DNA from: Candidatus Obscuribacterales bacterium
Lineage (GTDB): Bacteria; Cyanobacteriota; Vampirovibrionia; Obscuribacterales; Obscuribacteraceae
NCBI GenBank assembly: GCA_019637435.1
Contig: JAHBVO010000001.1
Span: forward strand, 372,001-436,000
Direction of reading: 5' to 3'
Length of the DNA stretch: 64,000 bases
The position numbers and the translations under genes were made by a program. Shown here piece after piece: positions 1 through 8,504 of the stretch. The notes under the pieces are model-generated. The model was not told where the DNA came from, did no database searches, and saw only the letters and a program-made list of their open reading frames with translations. Each line of letters opens with the position of its first letter. Position 1 is the stretch's first letter.

Positions 1-1
1 T

Positions 2-679
2 ATATGCACTCGAAGCTGTGGTTTTTGTAATGTAATCACTGGCAAACCCACCGAACTCGACCTCGACGAGCCGCGCCGCGTAGCTGACGCAGTGCGTCTG
101 ATGGATTTGAAGTACGCAGTTATAACTTCTGTTAATAGAGACGAACTGAAAGACGGCGGCGCTTCAGTTTGGGCCGAAACCATTCGCGCTGTCCGCGAGG
201 CAAGTCCGAACACCAAGATTGAGGTTCTCATTCCAGACTTCTGTTCGAACTGGGACGCTTTGCAAACAGTTATCGACGCCAGACCCGATGTTTTAAACCA
301 CAACACTGAAACGGTTCCGCGTCTCTATCTCAAAGTCCGACCTCAGGGCAAATTCGTTCGTAGCATGGAACTCCTCCAGCGCGCCAAAGAACAAGGCATG
401 GTCACCAAATCCGGTATCATGGTCGGACTCGGCGAGACGAACGAGGAAATTCTCGAAGTCATGGAAGAGTGGCGCAAAGTGAAAGTTGACTTGCTGACAC
501 TCGGGCAATACATGCAGCCTACTCTGAACCACCTTCCCGTGGAACGCTGGGTAACACCTGAGGAGTTTGAATACTTCCACGAAGTCGGCATGAAGATGGG
601 CTTTGAAAACGTCTTCAGCGGTCCGCTGGTGCGAAGCAGTTATCACGCTGACGAACAATCTCTTTCGATTTTGGAATAG
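2..679 (+). CDS. lipA: Lipoyl synthase LipA, 5'-truncated by the window edge
   Basis: Radical-SAM enzyme that inserts two sulfur atoms into protein-bound octanoyl groups to make the lipoyl cofactor of 2-oxoacid dehydrogenases and the glycine cleavage system. The reading frame is open from base 2, and 225 residues are visible. The first visible residues hold the CTRxCxFC motif that binds the radical-SAM 4Fe-4S cluster (Cys 2, 6 and 9 of the visible part). The end carries the family's RSSYHA motif, whose serine ligates the auxiliary cluster. The family is about 290 residues long, so roughly 65 N-terminal residues, including the auxiliary cluster cysteines, lie outside the window. An internal ATG at 92 is not the start, because it would drop the CxxxCxxC site. 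Confidence 0.95.
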   Translation: MCTRSCGFCNVITGKPTELDLDEPRRVADAVRLMDLKYAVITSVNRDELKDGGASVWAETIRAVREASPNTKIEVLIPDFCSNWDALQTVIDARPDVLNHNTETVPRLYLKVRPQGKFVRSMELLQRAKEQGMVTKSGIMVGLGETNEEILEVMEEWRKVKVDLLTLGQYMQPTLNHLPVERWVTPEEFEYFHEVGMKMGFENVFSGPLVRSSYHADEQSLSILE

Positions 680-713
680 ACTCAGCGTTTGTGTTCAATC
701 TTGGAGGTAACAC

Positions 714-1475
714 GTGAGCGACAGCAACGAGCGAAGTCTTCAAGAAGAGGAATTTTTGCTGAGAAGAAACGGTCGAGAGCTGCCTGTTTTCGCCGTCGGT
801 CCGAACGATGTTGCATCTGCCGGCTTGATTTTGATCCATGAAATTTTTGGTTTGAACGAACACATTCGCGATGTCAGTCGGCGGTTCGCCAAGACTCTTG
901 GACTCCGGGTTTTCGCTCCGGATCTGTTTGCCGACCGCCCGGGACTTCCTGCGGATAAGAACGACCTTGACGGTATGCGCGCCGTCTGGTCCAAAATTCC
1001 CGATTCGGAGCTGATAGGCGACTTACAAGCGCTGTATCAGGAGATGAGTAAGCGCGACGATGTACTTTCCGAAACAGTTGGAACTATCGGATACTGCATG
1101 GGTGGAGCGATGGCTTTGATGTTTGCCTGCTCTACTCCGCATATCGCTTTCCTTATCGACTACTACGGGCGTGTCCGCTATCCCGAAATTACAGAGACGA
1201 AAACGAAGCATCCGATCGACTACGCTTGCGGAAATGTTTGCCCTACGCTCGGTTTGTTCTCCGGGATCGATTCCTTAATCCCCGTTTCAGACGTTGAACA
1301 GTTGGAGGACCGATTGAAACAATACTCGCCTGATGTTCAACTCAAAATCTATCCCGATGCTCCGCATGCATTCTTCAACGATACTCGCGATCACTATAAT
1401 GAAGCTGCCGCTAAAGATGCCTGGGAGCGAACAGTAGAGTTTATTAACAGGCAGATATCGGTGAAAAACGGTTAG
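714..1475 (+). CDS. Dienelactone hydrolase family protein
   Basis: Cytoplasmic alpha/beta hydrolase of the dienelactone hydrolase family (253 aa, typical length). It carries the nucleophile elbow GYCMGG with Cys128, the early EIFGLNEHIRD stretch typical of the family, an acid-site region near GIDSLIP and the catalytic His in PHAFFND. The start is GTG at 714 behind a strong Shine-Dalgarno (TTGGAGG). It lies 34 bases downstream of lipA and may be cotranscribed. Families of this kind cleave cyclic esters such as dienelactone. No chlorocatechol pathway genes are nearby, so the real substrate is open. Confidence 0.85.
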   Translation: MSDSNERSLQEEEFLLRRNGRELPVFAVGPNDVASAGLILIHEIFGLNEHIRDVSRRFAKTLGLRVFAPDLFADRPGLPADKNDLDGMRAVWSKIPDSELIGDLQALYQEMSKRDDVLSETVGTIGYCMGGAMALMFACSTPHIAFLIDYYGRVRYPEITETKTKHPIDYACGNVCPTLGLFSGIDSLIPVSDVEQLEDRLKQYSPDVQLKIYPDAPHAFFNDTRDHYNEAAAKDAWERTVEFINRQISVKNG

Positions 1476-1507
1476 CGCTTACAGTGTCCGTGACGGTTTG
1501 AAACAGA

Positions 1508-2401
1508 ATGATTTTGAAATTGACGGTGTCACATATGGTATCAGTGACGAGATTGATGGTGTCGCGAGCGGTGCCAGCTTTTACGAAACCCGCTTTGATG
1601 ATGTTAACGTGCCTGGTATCACTAATAGTGATGCTTCCGGCTTACTCCGCTGACGATCCTGATTGGGTCGAGGACGCTCCCAATTCCTCTCCCAGGGTCG
1701 AGAAGCAGGGAGATAAGACAGTTCTGAAACTCGGCATCGAGCACTCGGGGCAGCTTGATCCGGTACCGGACAATTTGCAAGCCGGCTCGATATTCGACAG
1801 CCGACTCCTCGAGGGCGGCAGTGACAAGCTCACCTGGTATCGCATTCCTGATTGGCTCGCTGGCCAATGGCAGAGGCGTATGGAAACGCGGGTATTCAGC
1901 CAGGATTGCGTTTCTGGATATACAGATAGATCACAGAATACTTTCATGTCGGAACAGGTTGCTGACTTTGGTGTGCAACGGGATAAGCAAGGTCACATAT
2001 GGAACTGTAATTTAAAACCGCAAGCGATTTCCGATCATGGCAGCTATCAATCGATTGCGCTCATGCGAGCGAAGGAGCCAATTCGCGTAACCGACAAGGA
2101 AATCATCTTTCGCGAAATTTATACCGTTCTCGATGTCCAGAAACAGTCGAAGTTGATCACCGACTCTTACATGATGGAAGCGCTCACTCGCCATCGCCCG
2201 CTTTCTGACAATCAGATTGAAACACAGATGTCTTTCGAGGTTTACAACGCGAGCGGCAGACCACGTTCCATACAAGAGAATACGGCGACCGATAGACGAA
2301 TCGGACCAGTTGACCTGATTGATTCCTACAAAGGGCGCGACCTGAAGAAGGAGTTCGCCGAGTTTCTGCACAACACGAATCAAGACGCATTGATTCCATA
2401 A
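1508..2401 (+). CDS. Secreted protein of unknown function
   Basis: I do not recognise this 297-residue protein. It has a basic N-terminus followed by a hydrophobic segment (about residues 29-47) ending in AYSA, which looks like a signal peptide, so it is probably exported. The mature part is polar and contains a tryptophan-rich stretch around residues 105-118 (WYRIPDWLAGQW). The start could also be one of the internal ATGs (residue 10 or 17), which would give a more normal signal peptide. It is followed by the Fur/Zur-like palindrome that belongs to the next gene. No enzymatic motif is visible. Confidence 0.7.
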   Translation: MILKLTVSHMVSVTRLMVSRAVPAFTKPALMMLTCLVSLIVMLPAYSADDPDWVEDAPNSSPRVEKQGDKTVLKLGIEHSGQLDPVPDNLQAGSIFDSRLLEGGSDKLTWYRIPDWLAGQWQRRMETRVFSQDCVSGYTDRSQNTFMSEQVADFGVQRDKQGHIWNCNLKPQAISDHGSYQSIALMRAKEPIRVTDKEIIFREIYTVLDVQKQSKLITDSYMMEALTRHRPLSDNQIETQMSFEVYNASGRPRSIQENTATDRRIGPVDLIDSYKGRDLKKEFAEFLHNTNQDALIP

Positions 2402-2440
2402 GTAAAAACGTCTGTTGGACGATCGAGAGAACTATTTGGC

Positions 2441-2464
2441 TTAATGATAACTGATTCTCATTAA
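2441..2464. promoter_or_regulatory. Fur/Zur-like palindrome upstream of the CooC-like ATPase
   Basis: A 10-4-10 inverted repeat (TTAATGATAA, spacer CTGA, TTCTCATTAA) with one mismatch between arms. Its core TGATAA-N4-TTCTCA matches the core TGATAA-N4-TTATCA found between the fur-family gene and rpmG. It lies about 170 bases before the ATPase start, in a region with no other gene. I read it as a binding site for the Fur-family repressor encoded at 3647-4024. Confidence 0.6.
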
Positions 2465-2636
2465 GAAAGGTAACGGTCGATTTGATGCCGGCTGTCGCTT
2501 GTTTGCATTTTTTGTGTTACCTTGCTGCTCACTTCAATCAAAAACTAACTCGATTTCGCTCGTGAACCGGACGTATTTGCTGCTGCACTGTATATGGTGC
2601 GACGGGTTCCGTTCGTTTACAAAAGGAGGAGACGCA

Positions 2637-3632
2637 ATGAGAATAGCATTCCTCGGGAAGGGAGGCGCTGGAAAAACCACTACTGCAGCTGGTTTTGTCA
2701 AATACGCGGCCAAGAAATTCAGCTCGGTTCTGGCTATCGACGCGGACGTAAATGCGCATTTGCTCGCGGCTCTCAATTTTGAAAAAATCAGGGGAAACAA
2801 GATCGAGCTTGGCGAAATTTGCGATCAGATTTTTGACTATCTGCGCGGCGAACGAACCGACGTGGGAGCAAAACAAATGTTGGGCACCACCCCGCCTTCG
2901 TTCAAATCATCATTTATAAGAGTAGCGGGCGACGATCCCTTCCTTGCTGCTTATGCGCTGCGCAGCGAGAATATATTGCTATTGACTGTTGGAACCTATA
3001 AAGAGTCGGATGTCGGCGGTTCATGCTACCACACAAAGCTTCGCGGGTTGGCAGGCGTCATGCATCACCTTTTGGATCTCCCTGAGGATATTGTTGTTGC
3101 TGATACTACTGCCGGTACCGACAACATCGCAACTTCTCTATCCTTTGCTTACGATGTAAATGTATTCGTTGTCGAACCTACCTTAAAATCTCTGCGAGTC
3201 TATAGCGACTTTCTTGATATCGCTCCGCAGCTTGCTGAGCGGGTTTTCGTAATTGGAAACAAAATCGAAACTGAAGACGATAAATCGTTTATCTTGAACC
3301 ATGTTTCGTCTGAGAAGTTGTTGGGATTCGTTCCGAACTCTCAATATTTAAAACGATTCGAGCAAGGCAATTTCGAGGCGCTTGATCAGTTTCACCAGGA
3401 ACAGAACGAAGCATTTGATGCTTGTTTGCGTGTGCTCGTCAATCGCAAAAGAGATTGGCGTGAGTATCTGACATCATTGCGGTCAACGCATTCCAAAGTC
3501 TGTCAGGAATGGTACAACGAGTTCTACGGAGCGAATCTCGACGAGAATCTTGATACCGATTTCTCTTACGAAGCTGCACTGTCTCATTTCACCGCCGACC
3601 AGGTCAGCGCACCGACGGCGGTTCGTGTTTAG
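2637..3632 (+). CDS. CooC/MinD-type P-loop ATPase, probable metal-insertion factor
   Basis: The protein is 331 residues. It starts MRIAFLGKGGAGKTT with the deviant Walker A (KGGxGKTT) of the SIMIBI class, followed by the AIDAD switch typical of CooC, MinD and ArsA. The ATG at 2637 is chosen over the upstream in-frame start at 2499 because of an ideal AAAGGAGGA site. CooC-like ATPases power nickel insertion into CO dehydrogenase, and relatives serve other metallocentres. No CO dehydrogenase or hydrogenase is near. The Fur/Zur-like palindrome upstream and the convergent Fur-family gene 14 bases away suggest a metal-related role. The last ~90 residues have no obvious domain. Confidence 0.8.
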   Translation: MRIAFLGKGGAGKTTTAAGFVKYAAKKFSSVLAIDADVNAHLLAALNFEKIRGNKIELGEICDQIFDYLRGERTDVGAKQMLGTTPPSFKSSFIRVAGDDPFLAAYALRSENILLLTVGTYKESDVGGSCYHTKLRGLAGVMHHLLDLPEDIVVADTTAGTDNIATSLSFAYDVNVFVVEPTLKSLRVYSDFLDIAPQLAERVFVIGNKIETEDDKSFILNHVSSEKLLGFVPNSQYLKRFEQGNFEALDQFHQEQNEAFDACLRVLVNRKRDWREYLTSLRSTHSKVCQEWYNEFYGANLDENLDTDFSYEAALSHFTADQVSAPTAVRV

Positions 3633-3646
3633 CCTGACAATATCGG

Positions 3647-4024
3647 TCAGGCTCTAATGGCGCAGCTGTCACACAAGCCCGAAAGCAGAATCTCGTGTTG
3701 CTCCAATTTGAAACCGTTTGGAATTAGACTCTGCAAATTTAGACCGCAGGCTTCTACGTCGAAGACCTTTTCGCAGCTGTTGCAGGAAAAATGATGATGA
3801 TGCTCGATGCCGGGCAACTCATACAGAACCAGCCCGCCTGGCATATCGACGGCAACAAGTCTTCCGTCCTCAAGCAGCGCTTTCAGGTTTCTATAAACAG
3901 TTGCGATGCCTATTCCGGTGCAGCGTTTTTTCGCCGCAGTATGGATCTCTTGAATCTTGAGCGGTCTTGTCGAGCGCTCGAACACTTTGAGAATTGCCTG
4001 GCGTTGTTGTGTGTTTCTTTCCAT
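3647..4024 (-). CDS. zur: Fur-family metalloregulator, probably Zur
   Basis: A 125-residue winged-helix repressor. The N-terminal half carries the recognition helix region (GIGIATVYRNLKALLEDG). The C-terminal half has the histidine-rich GIEHHHHF motif and two CxxC pairs (Cys81/84 and Cys118/121) that form the structural zinc site. It is encoded divergently from a cluster of L33, two YciC/ZagA-like GTPases and a cysteine-free S18, all typical Zur targets, which is why I prefer Zur over Fur or PerR. A perfect palindrome sits 40 bases upstream of its start and over the opposing promoter, so autoregulation is likely. Metal specificity cannot be proven from sequence alone. Confidence 0.85.
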   Translation of the reverse strand: MERNTQQRQAILKVFERSTRPLKIQEIHTAAKKRCTGIGIATVYRNLKALLEDGRLVAVDMPGGLVLYELPGIEHHHHFSCNSCEKVFDVEACGLNLQSLIPNGFKLEQHEILLSGLCDSCAIRA

Positions 4025-4047
4025 ATTTTAAATTCTGCCATGTGTAT

Positions 4048-4077
4048 TTGACTTTGTCGATATTGATAATCTATTAT
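4048..4077 (+). promoter_or_regulatory. Candidate sigma70 promoter of the rpmG-G3E-rpsR operon
   Basis: TTGACT (4048-4053), an 18-base spacer and TATTAT (4072-4077). The -10 element lies inside the palindrome at 4064-4079, so repressor binding would block polymerase directly. Confidence 0.5.
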
Positions 4078-4079
4078 CA
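4064..4079. promoter_or_regulatory. Zur/Fur box between the repressor gene and rpmG
   Basis: A perfect inverted repeat TGATAAT-CT-ATTATCA. It resembles known Zur/Fur operators and shares its core with the site at 2441-2464. It overlaps the predicted -10 of the rightward operon and lies 40 bases upstream of the repressor start, so it could control both directions. Confidence 0.7.
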
Positions 4080-4160
4080 GTAAGGAGCGGTTAGTAGCGG
4101 TGGAGCGCACTCTCCGAAGACCGCATTAAGCAATGCTGAGTCGCATTGAGGATTCTTTTT

Positions 4161-4328
4161 ATGAAAAAAAGTACGAGAGTAATAATCAGGTTGGCGTGCG
4201 CGGAGCATGATTGCCGGCATTTTTACACGACCACCAAGAACAAAAAAAATAACCCAGAGCGCATACAGCTGCGGAAGTACTGTCCGGGCTGCAACATGCA
4301 CGCGCCGTTTAAAGAAACAAAGGCATAA
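4161..4328 (+). CDS. rpmG: Ribosomal protein bL33, paralogue in the putative Zur operon
   Basis: A 55-residue L33 protein with the family core YTTTKNKKNNPERIQLRKYCPGC. The start is taken at ATG 4161 (MKKSTRV), behind a GAGG site, rather than the in-frame ATG at 4146. The second zinc knuckle CPGC is kept. The first is unusual: CAEHDC, where zinc-type L33 proteins have CxxC, so the ligand pair would be C-x2-H or C-x4-C. Position directly behind the Zur-like box and 12 bases before the first GTPase gene suggests a copy made under zinc limitation, as with the rpmG/rpsR paralogues of known Zur regulons. Whether it still binds zinc is unclear. Confidence 0.88.
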   Translation: MKKSTRVIIRLACAEHDCRHFYTTTKNKKNNPERIQLRKYCPGCNMHAPFKETKA

Positions 4329-4340
4329 AGGAGATCTGTA

Positions 4341-5576
4341 ATGAACAAGCTTCCCGTAACCGTATTATCCGGGTTTCTGGGCGCAGGAAAGACTACGCTG
4401 CTGAATGAGGTTCTAAACAATCGCGAAGGTCGCAAAGTAGCGGTAATCGTTAACGACATGAGCGAAGTGAACATCGACGCTCGCCTTGTCAAACAGGGCG
4501 GTGCCAGTCTGTCTCGAACAGAGGAACGATTGGTCGAGATGTCCAACGGATGCATCTGCTGTACGCTTCGCGAGGATCTCCTGGTTGAAGTTTCCAAGCT
4601 TGCTAGAGAAGGACGGTTCGATTATCTGCTAATAGAATCCACTGGAATTTCCGAGCCGATGCCGGTTGCGGAAACCTTCGTCTTCGAGGATGAAGATGGA
4701 GTGAGTTTATCGGATATGGCGCGCCTTGACACGATGGTCACCGTCGTCGACTGTCTGAACTTCCTTCCGGACTATGAGGAGGGGGCGGAGCTGAAAGCCC
4801 GAGATCTGCAATTAAACAGCGAAGACGAACGAACCATTTCGGATCTACTTATTGACCAGGTCGAGTTTGCGAACGTTATTGTATTGAACAAAACCGACTT
4901 AATCACCGCCGAAGAGTTGAATGAACTCAAGAGTGTAATTCACCATTTAAATCCTCATGCCAGGTTGATTCTTAGTGAGCAAGGCAAAGTTCCGCTGAAG
5001 GAAATTCTGGATACAAATCTGTTTGACTTCGACCAGGCCTCTCAAGCACCAGGTTGGCTGCAGGAGTTGCGAGGTGAACACATTCCGGAAACTGAAGAAT
5101 ACGGCATTAGCAGCTTTGTCTTTCGGGCTCGCCGTCCGTTCCATCCTGAACGCCTCGCGGCATTCCTCAATTCTGACTGGGTCGGCGTAGTACGTTCTAA
5201 AGGAATAATGTGGCTTGCTAAATATATGGATCAGTCTGTTGAGTGGTCCCAGGCTGGCGGCGCATCCAACATCGGATTGAGCGCTTCCTGGTGGGCTGCT
5301 ATTCCTTCCGACGAGTGGCCGGAGGAAGAGGAAGGGCTCGAAGATTTGCGAAGCGAATGGCAGGAACCGTGGGGTGACAGGCGCCAGGAGCTTGTTTTCA
5401 TTGGAAGAAAAATGGATCGCGAGCATATTGAGAGGCAATTGAATCTCGCTCTCCTCACTCCACTGGAAATGGAACAGGGACCGGATGCCTGGCGGGAGTT
5501 CATCGATCCATATTCACTTGCTCAGAGTTCGGAAGCGGACATTGAGAAACTCTCGGCATATTTGCTTGCTAATTAG
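4341..5576 (+). CDS. G3E GTPase of the YciC/ZagA (CobW) zinc-chaperone type, copy 1
   Basis: A 411-residue P-loop GTPase with Walker [10 protein letters not shown] (residues 11-19), the CxCC metal-binding motif of G3E chaperones (C71-I-C-C74), the NKTD guanine-specificity motif and a CobW C-terminal domain. Overall sequence closely follows Bacillus YciC/ZagA, including [24 protein letters not shown] and DTMVTVVD. ZagA-type proteins hand zinc to essential enzymes such as GTP cyclohydrolase I under zinc starvation and are repressed by Zur. A strong AAAGGAG site precedes the ATG. The gene sits second in the rpmG operon, consistent with that role. Confidence 0.9.
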   Translation: MNKLPVTVLSGFLGAGKTTLLNEVLNNREGRKVAVIVNDMSEVNIDARLVKQGGASLSRTEERLVEMSNGCICCTLREDLLVEVSKLAREGRFDYLLIESTGISEPMPVAETFVFEDEDGVSLSDMARLDTMVTVVDCLNFLPDYEEGAELKARDLQLNSEDERTISDLLIDQVEFANVIVLNKTDLITAEELNELKSVIHHLNPHARLILSEQGKVPLKEILDTNLFDFDQASQAPGWLQELRGEHIPETEEYGISSFVFRARRPFHPERLAAFLNSDWVGVVRSKGIMWLAKYMDQSVEWSQAGGASNIGLSASWWAAIPSDEWPEEEEGLEDLRSEWQEPWGDRRQELVFIGRKMDREHIERQLNLALLTPLEMEQGPDAWREFIDPYSLAQSSEADIEKLSAYLLAN

Positions 5577-5587
5577 TTGGAGGCGCG

Positions 5588-6835
5588 ATGCAGAAAAAAT
5601 TGCCAGTCACAGTGCTTTCCGGATTTTTAGGCGCTGGAAAAACAACGCTTCTAAATCACGTTTTGAGAAACCGTGAAGGACTAAAAGTGGCCGTCATCGT
5701 AAACGATATGAGCGAAATAAACATAGATTCGCAGCTCGTCTTGCGTGGCGATGCCAGTTTAAATAGGACCGAAGAAAAACTAATAGAGATGTCTAATGGC
5801 TGCATTTGCTGCACCCTTCGAGAAGACCTTCTGGTTGAGATAAAAAGACTAGCCGGTGAGAATCGGTTTGATTATTTGCTCATCGAGTCAACCGGCATAT
5901 CAGAACCGATGCCAGTCGCTGAAACATTTGCGTTTTCCGATGGGCATGGATTCACGCTTTCCGACATAGCTCAACTCGACACAATGGTGACGGTTGTTGA
6001 TGCCTTCAACTTTTTAAACGATTTTGAGGAGACTGAAGAACTCGTCGCGCGCGGGATAGAAGCCAATGCGAACGACACGCGCACCGTTACAGATTTGCTG
6101 ATTGAGCAAATCGAATTCGCCAACGTGATTGTTCTGAACAAAGTCGACCTGGTGAGTAAAGATGACTTGCGAAGACTGTTCGCGCTGATAAAACGATTCA
6201 ATCCAGTGGTCCGAATCGTGAAAAGCCAGTTTGGCAACATCCCTCTCAAGGAGATTTTGAGTACCGAAACTTTTCGTTTCGATCATGCTGCTGAATCGCC
6301 TGGCTGGATGCGGGAGTTGCGAGGCGAGCACGTTCCTGAAACCGTCGAATATGGAATTTCCAGCTTCGTCTACCGGGCACGCCGCCCGTTCCATCCCGAA
6401 AAACTCCGGCGGTTTCTAGATGCTGAATGGTCCGGTGTTTTGCGCTCAAAAGGTTTTCTCTGGATAGCTACTCGCATGGATTATTCAATCGAGTGGTCAC
6501 AGGCAGGTGGTGCATGTCGTATCGAGCCCGGCGCGATGTGGTGGGCAGCGATGGATAAGGAGAAGTGGCCTCAAGATTCGCTTCTATTGAAAGAATTGCA
6601 TCAGTCCTGGCAGGAGCCCTGGGGAGATCGGCGTCAGGAGCTTGTTTTCATCGGTATTGATATGCCTAAGGATTGGATTATTGAACAACTCGATCGTTGT
6701 TTGCTCAGCGACGGCGACATGCTGCTTGCAGAGGCCGGTTGGCAGGAATTTTCAGATCCATTTCCGGAATGGCAAATCAAGCTGCTTTCGGAATTTGCTG
6801 CCGAGCAATCAAAGACCGGAGCAATAGCTACATGA
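5588..6835 (+). CDS. G3E GTPase of the YciC/ZagA (CobW) type, copy 2
   Basis: A 415-residue tandem paralogue of the preceding gene, 11 bases downstream with its own TTGGAGG site. It keeps Walker [10 protein letters not shown], the GCICC metal motif, the NKVD specificity motif and the CobW C-terminal domain. The two copies are near-identical around the nucleotide and metal motifs but differ more in the C-terminal half, so they may serve different client proteins. It ends in an ATGA overlap with the Sel1 gene, which implies translational coupling. Confidence 0.9.
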   Translation: MQKKLPVTVLSGFLGAGKTTLLNHVLRNREGLKVAVIVNDMSEINIDSQLVLRGDASLNRTEEKLIEMSNGCICCTLREDLLVEIKRLAGENRFDYLLIESTGISEPMPVAETFAFSDGHGFTLSDIAQLDTMVTVVDAFNFLNDFEETEELVARGIEANANDTRTVTDLLIEQIEFANVIVLNKVDLVSKDDLRRLFALIKRFNPVVRIVKSQFGNIPLKEILSTETFRFDHAAESPGWMRELRGEHVPETVEYGISSFVYRARRPFHPEKLRRFLDAEWSGVLRSKGFLWIATRMDYSIEWSQAGGACRIEPGAMWWAAMDKEKWPQDSLLLKELHQSWQEPWGDRRQELVFIGIDMPKDWIIEQLDRCLLSDGDMLLAEAGWQEFSDPFPEWQIKLLSEFAAEQSKTGAIAT

Positions 6836-7881
6836 AGATGCCCAATCCCCAGATGAAAACACCCGAGTCTTCGCGACGACGCTTTCTTCGCTTGCTTGGT
6901 CGAGAGGCGATAAGCGGCGATCCGACCTCGCAATTTTATTTGTCGGTTCTGTACGAAGGCTCGCACGGCTCAAATCGCGATCCTGAGAAGTCAGCAAAAT
7001 GGTGTCTGTGTGCGGCTCGCAACGGAGATGTTCAGAGCCAGTATCGTGCAGCGCGAATGCTGCATAAGGGATTCGGTATCGCACGAAGCCTTGGAGATGC
7101 TCTCCACTGGCTGGAGTCGGCTGCCATCAATGGGCATCTTCAGGCTCAATATGATGTTGGGCTATTTTATTTCTTGGGTGTAAATGGTTGCGACAGATGC
7201 TTAACCAAAGCCCGTCACTACCTCACCCTTGCGGCTCGCCGCCAGCACCCGGAAGCGGTTTACTACCTTGGACATATGCACTGCAACGGCGTTGGTGTGC
7301 CGAAGAATCAGTCGAAAGCTGTAATCTACTATCAGCGCGCCGCCGCTCTCGGCAGTCTGCGTGCCAAGTGCGTCCTTGCATTCATGTATTCGCATGGTCA
7401 GGGAGTTGAAACCGATGTGGAGCTGAGCGCTCGGTTATACGAGGAAGCTGCAAGTGGTGGACATCTTGGAGCTCAATTCGGACTCGCATGCCATTCGCTT
7501 GCGAATCGAAATTACAAGGACGCAAAGGTCTGGTTATCGCTGGCATCGCACAACGACATCACGCCAGCCCAGGCGGTCTATGCGAAATTTCTGTTAGACG
7601 GACCTGAGGAGTTTCGCGATAAGACGCAAGCCTTTATGTGGTCGCTTATCATTCGAGCTAAGCAAGATGGAGATCTGGAGGCGCTCGCCGTTGCCAATGT
7701 CATATTTGCGCGTCTTCAACTGAGTTTACCTCGTTGGGAAATTGACGATGCCACCGGTAGGGCGAGTGACTGGTTGGAACGTAGAGCCCAAGCGCCTTTG
7801 GATGAAGAGACCGATTGGAATAATCATATAAAAACGGAGATCCAGTTTTATGAAAACCAAAAGAAACGCCGATCGTTTTGA
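6832..7881 (+). CDS. Sel1-like repeat (TPR-like) protein
   Basis: A 349-residue protein made mostly of Sel1-like repeats, the roughly 36-residue helical pairs with patterns such as [27 protein letters not shown] and [15 protein letters not shown]. They span about residues 35-235. No signal peptide is seen, so it is probably a cytoplasmic protein-interaction scaffold. The start ATG at 6832 overlaps the stop of the second GTPase (ATGA), and its 3' end overlaps rpsR by 32 bases. It is therefore embedded in the putative zinc-stress operon. I know of no Sel1 protein with a defined part in zinc sparing. Its client is unknown. Confidence 0.85.
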   Translation: MKMPNPQMKTPESSRRRFLRLLGREAISGDPTSQFYLSVLYEGSHGSNRDPEKSAKWCLCAARNGDVQSQYRAARMLHKGFGIARSLGDALHWLESAAINGHLQAQYDVGLFYFLGVNGCDRCLTKARHYLTLAARRQHPEAVYYLGHMHCNGVGVPKNQSKAVIYYQRAAALGSLRAKCVLAFMYSHGQGVETDVELSARLYEEAASGGHLGAQFGLACHSLANRNYKDAKVWLSLASHNDITPAQAVYAKFLLDGPEEFRDKTQAFMWSLIIRAKQDGDLEALAVANVIFARLQLSLPRWEIDDATGRASDWLERRAQAPLDEETDWNNHIKTEIQFYENQKKRRSF

Positions 7882-8098
7882 ACTGCGTCGACGCAAGCCC
7901 GACCCGCTGGCCATGAACAAAATTGAATACGTCGACTTCAAGGACGTTTCCTTGCTCCGCAAATTCATTGCCGAGTCCGGCAAAATTCTTCCGGCGCGGA
8001 TTACGGGCTTGAGCCGCAAAAATCAGCGCATGGTCACTAAGGCGATCAAACGCGCACGTGCGATCGGATTGCTTCCGTTTCGCGGCGGCTCTTCCTGA
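7850..8098 (+). CDS. rpsR: Ribosomal protein bS18, cysteine-free paralogue
   Basis: An 82-residue S18 protein with the conserved core [27 protein letters not shown] and the RAIGLLPF ending. There is no cysteine at all, whereas zinc-type S18 proteins carry CxxC. Cysteine-free S18 copies in Zur regulons of other bacteria replace the zinc form when zinc is scarce. Here the gene is last in a unit behind a Zur-like box and overlaps the Sel1 gene by 32 bases, with a GGAGATCC ribosome site inside that gene. The usual rpsF-ssb-rpsR context is absent, which supports a second copy. Whether the genome has another rpsR cannot be seen here. Confidence 0.92.
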   Translation: MKTKRNADRFELRRRKPDPLAMNKIEYVDFKDVSLLRKFIAESGKILPARITGLSRKNQRMVTKAIKRARAIGLLPFRGGSS

Positions 8099-8136
8099 AC
8101 CGTGCTCGAAATTTCCCCTGATGCAATTGCCTGGCC

Positions 8137-8166
8137 AAAAAGTTAACCGCTCGCGGTTAACTTTTT
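8137..8166. terminator. Terminator hairpin after rpsR
   Basis: A perfect 13-bp stem (AAAAAGTTAACCG / CGGTTAACTTTTT) with a 4-base loop, 38 bases past the rpsR stop. The A/T ends make it a bidirectional-type intrinsic terminator for the rpmG-rpsR operon. Confidence 0.8.
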
Positions 8167-8504
8167 GAGCAAAGGGTTTTACCTGACAATACGGAAGTAA
8201 AACCTTGCGCCCGCTGGTTGGCGTGCCCACTGAGCGCCGCCAGCTGGCTGTTTTAGAACATGCAAGGGGGCATGATGGGAAAATCCCCAGGCATTGCCCG
8301 TTGTGGGCATTTTCCCATGGTGGAAATTCGAGGTAATTTCGTCCGGTCTGAAACTTGTTAAGGCTTGCAGAGCAATGATTTCGGCGGTTGTGTCAGTTTT
8401 GTGAGCGCAACGATCATGGTTAGTTGAATTTTTTCTTCATCGACATGAGCATGTGTAGGGCACACAATACTCTTGACAAGGTTGCGCATAGTTGACAGGC
8501 GCCG
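8167..8504. other. Structured intergenic region with several inverted repeats
   Basis: No convincing ORF is seen in these 340 bases. Several possible stems follow one another. GGTTTTAC/GTAAAACC pairs 8175-8182 with 8197-8204. GCCAGCTGGC at 8239-8248 is a palindrome. CATGC/GCATG pairs around 8260-8274. ATGGGAAAAT/ATTTTCCCAT pairs 8275-8284 with 8309-8318, with a nested TGCCC/GGGCA. The density of pairing suggests a transcribed structured RNA or leader for the LRV gene, but no known RNA family is recognised. Confidence 0.4.

Noticed and set aside
2499..2636. N-terminal extension of the CooC-like ATPase from the in-frame start at 2499
   Set aside because: The ideal AAAGGAGGA site and the conserved P-loop start both point to ATG 2637. 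The extension is Cys/Leu-rich and not family-like.
8137..8320. CRISPR array or known riboswitch in the intergenic repeats
   Set aside because: The repeats are inverted, not direct with regular spacers, and no known riboswitch consensus could be matched.
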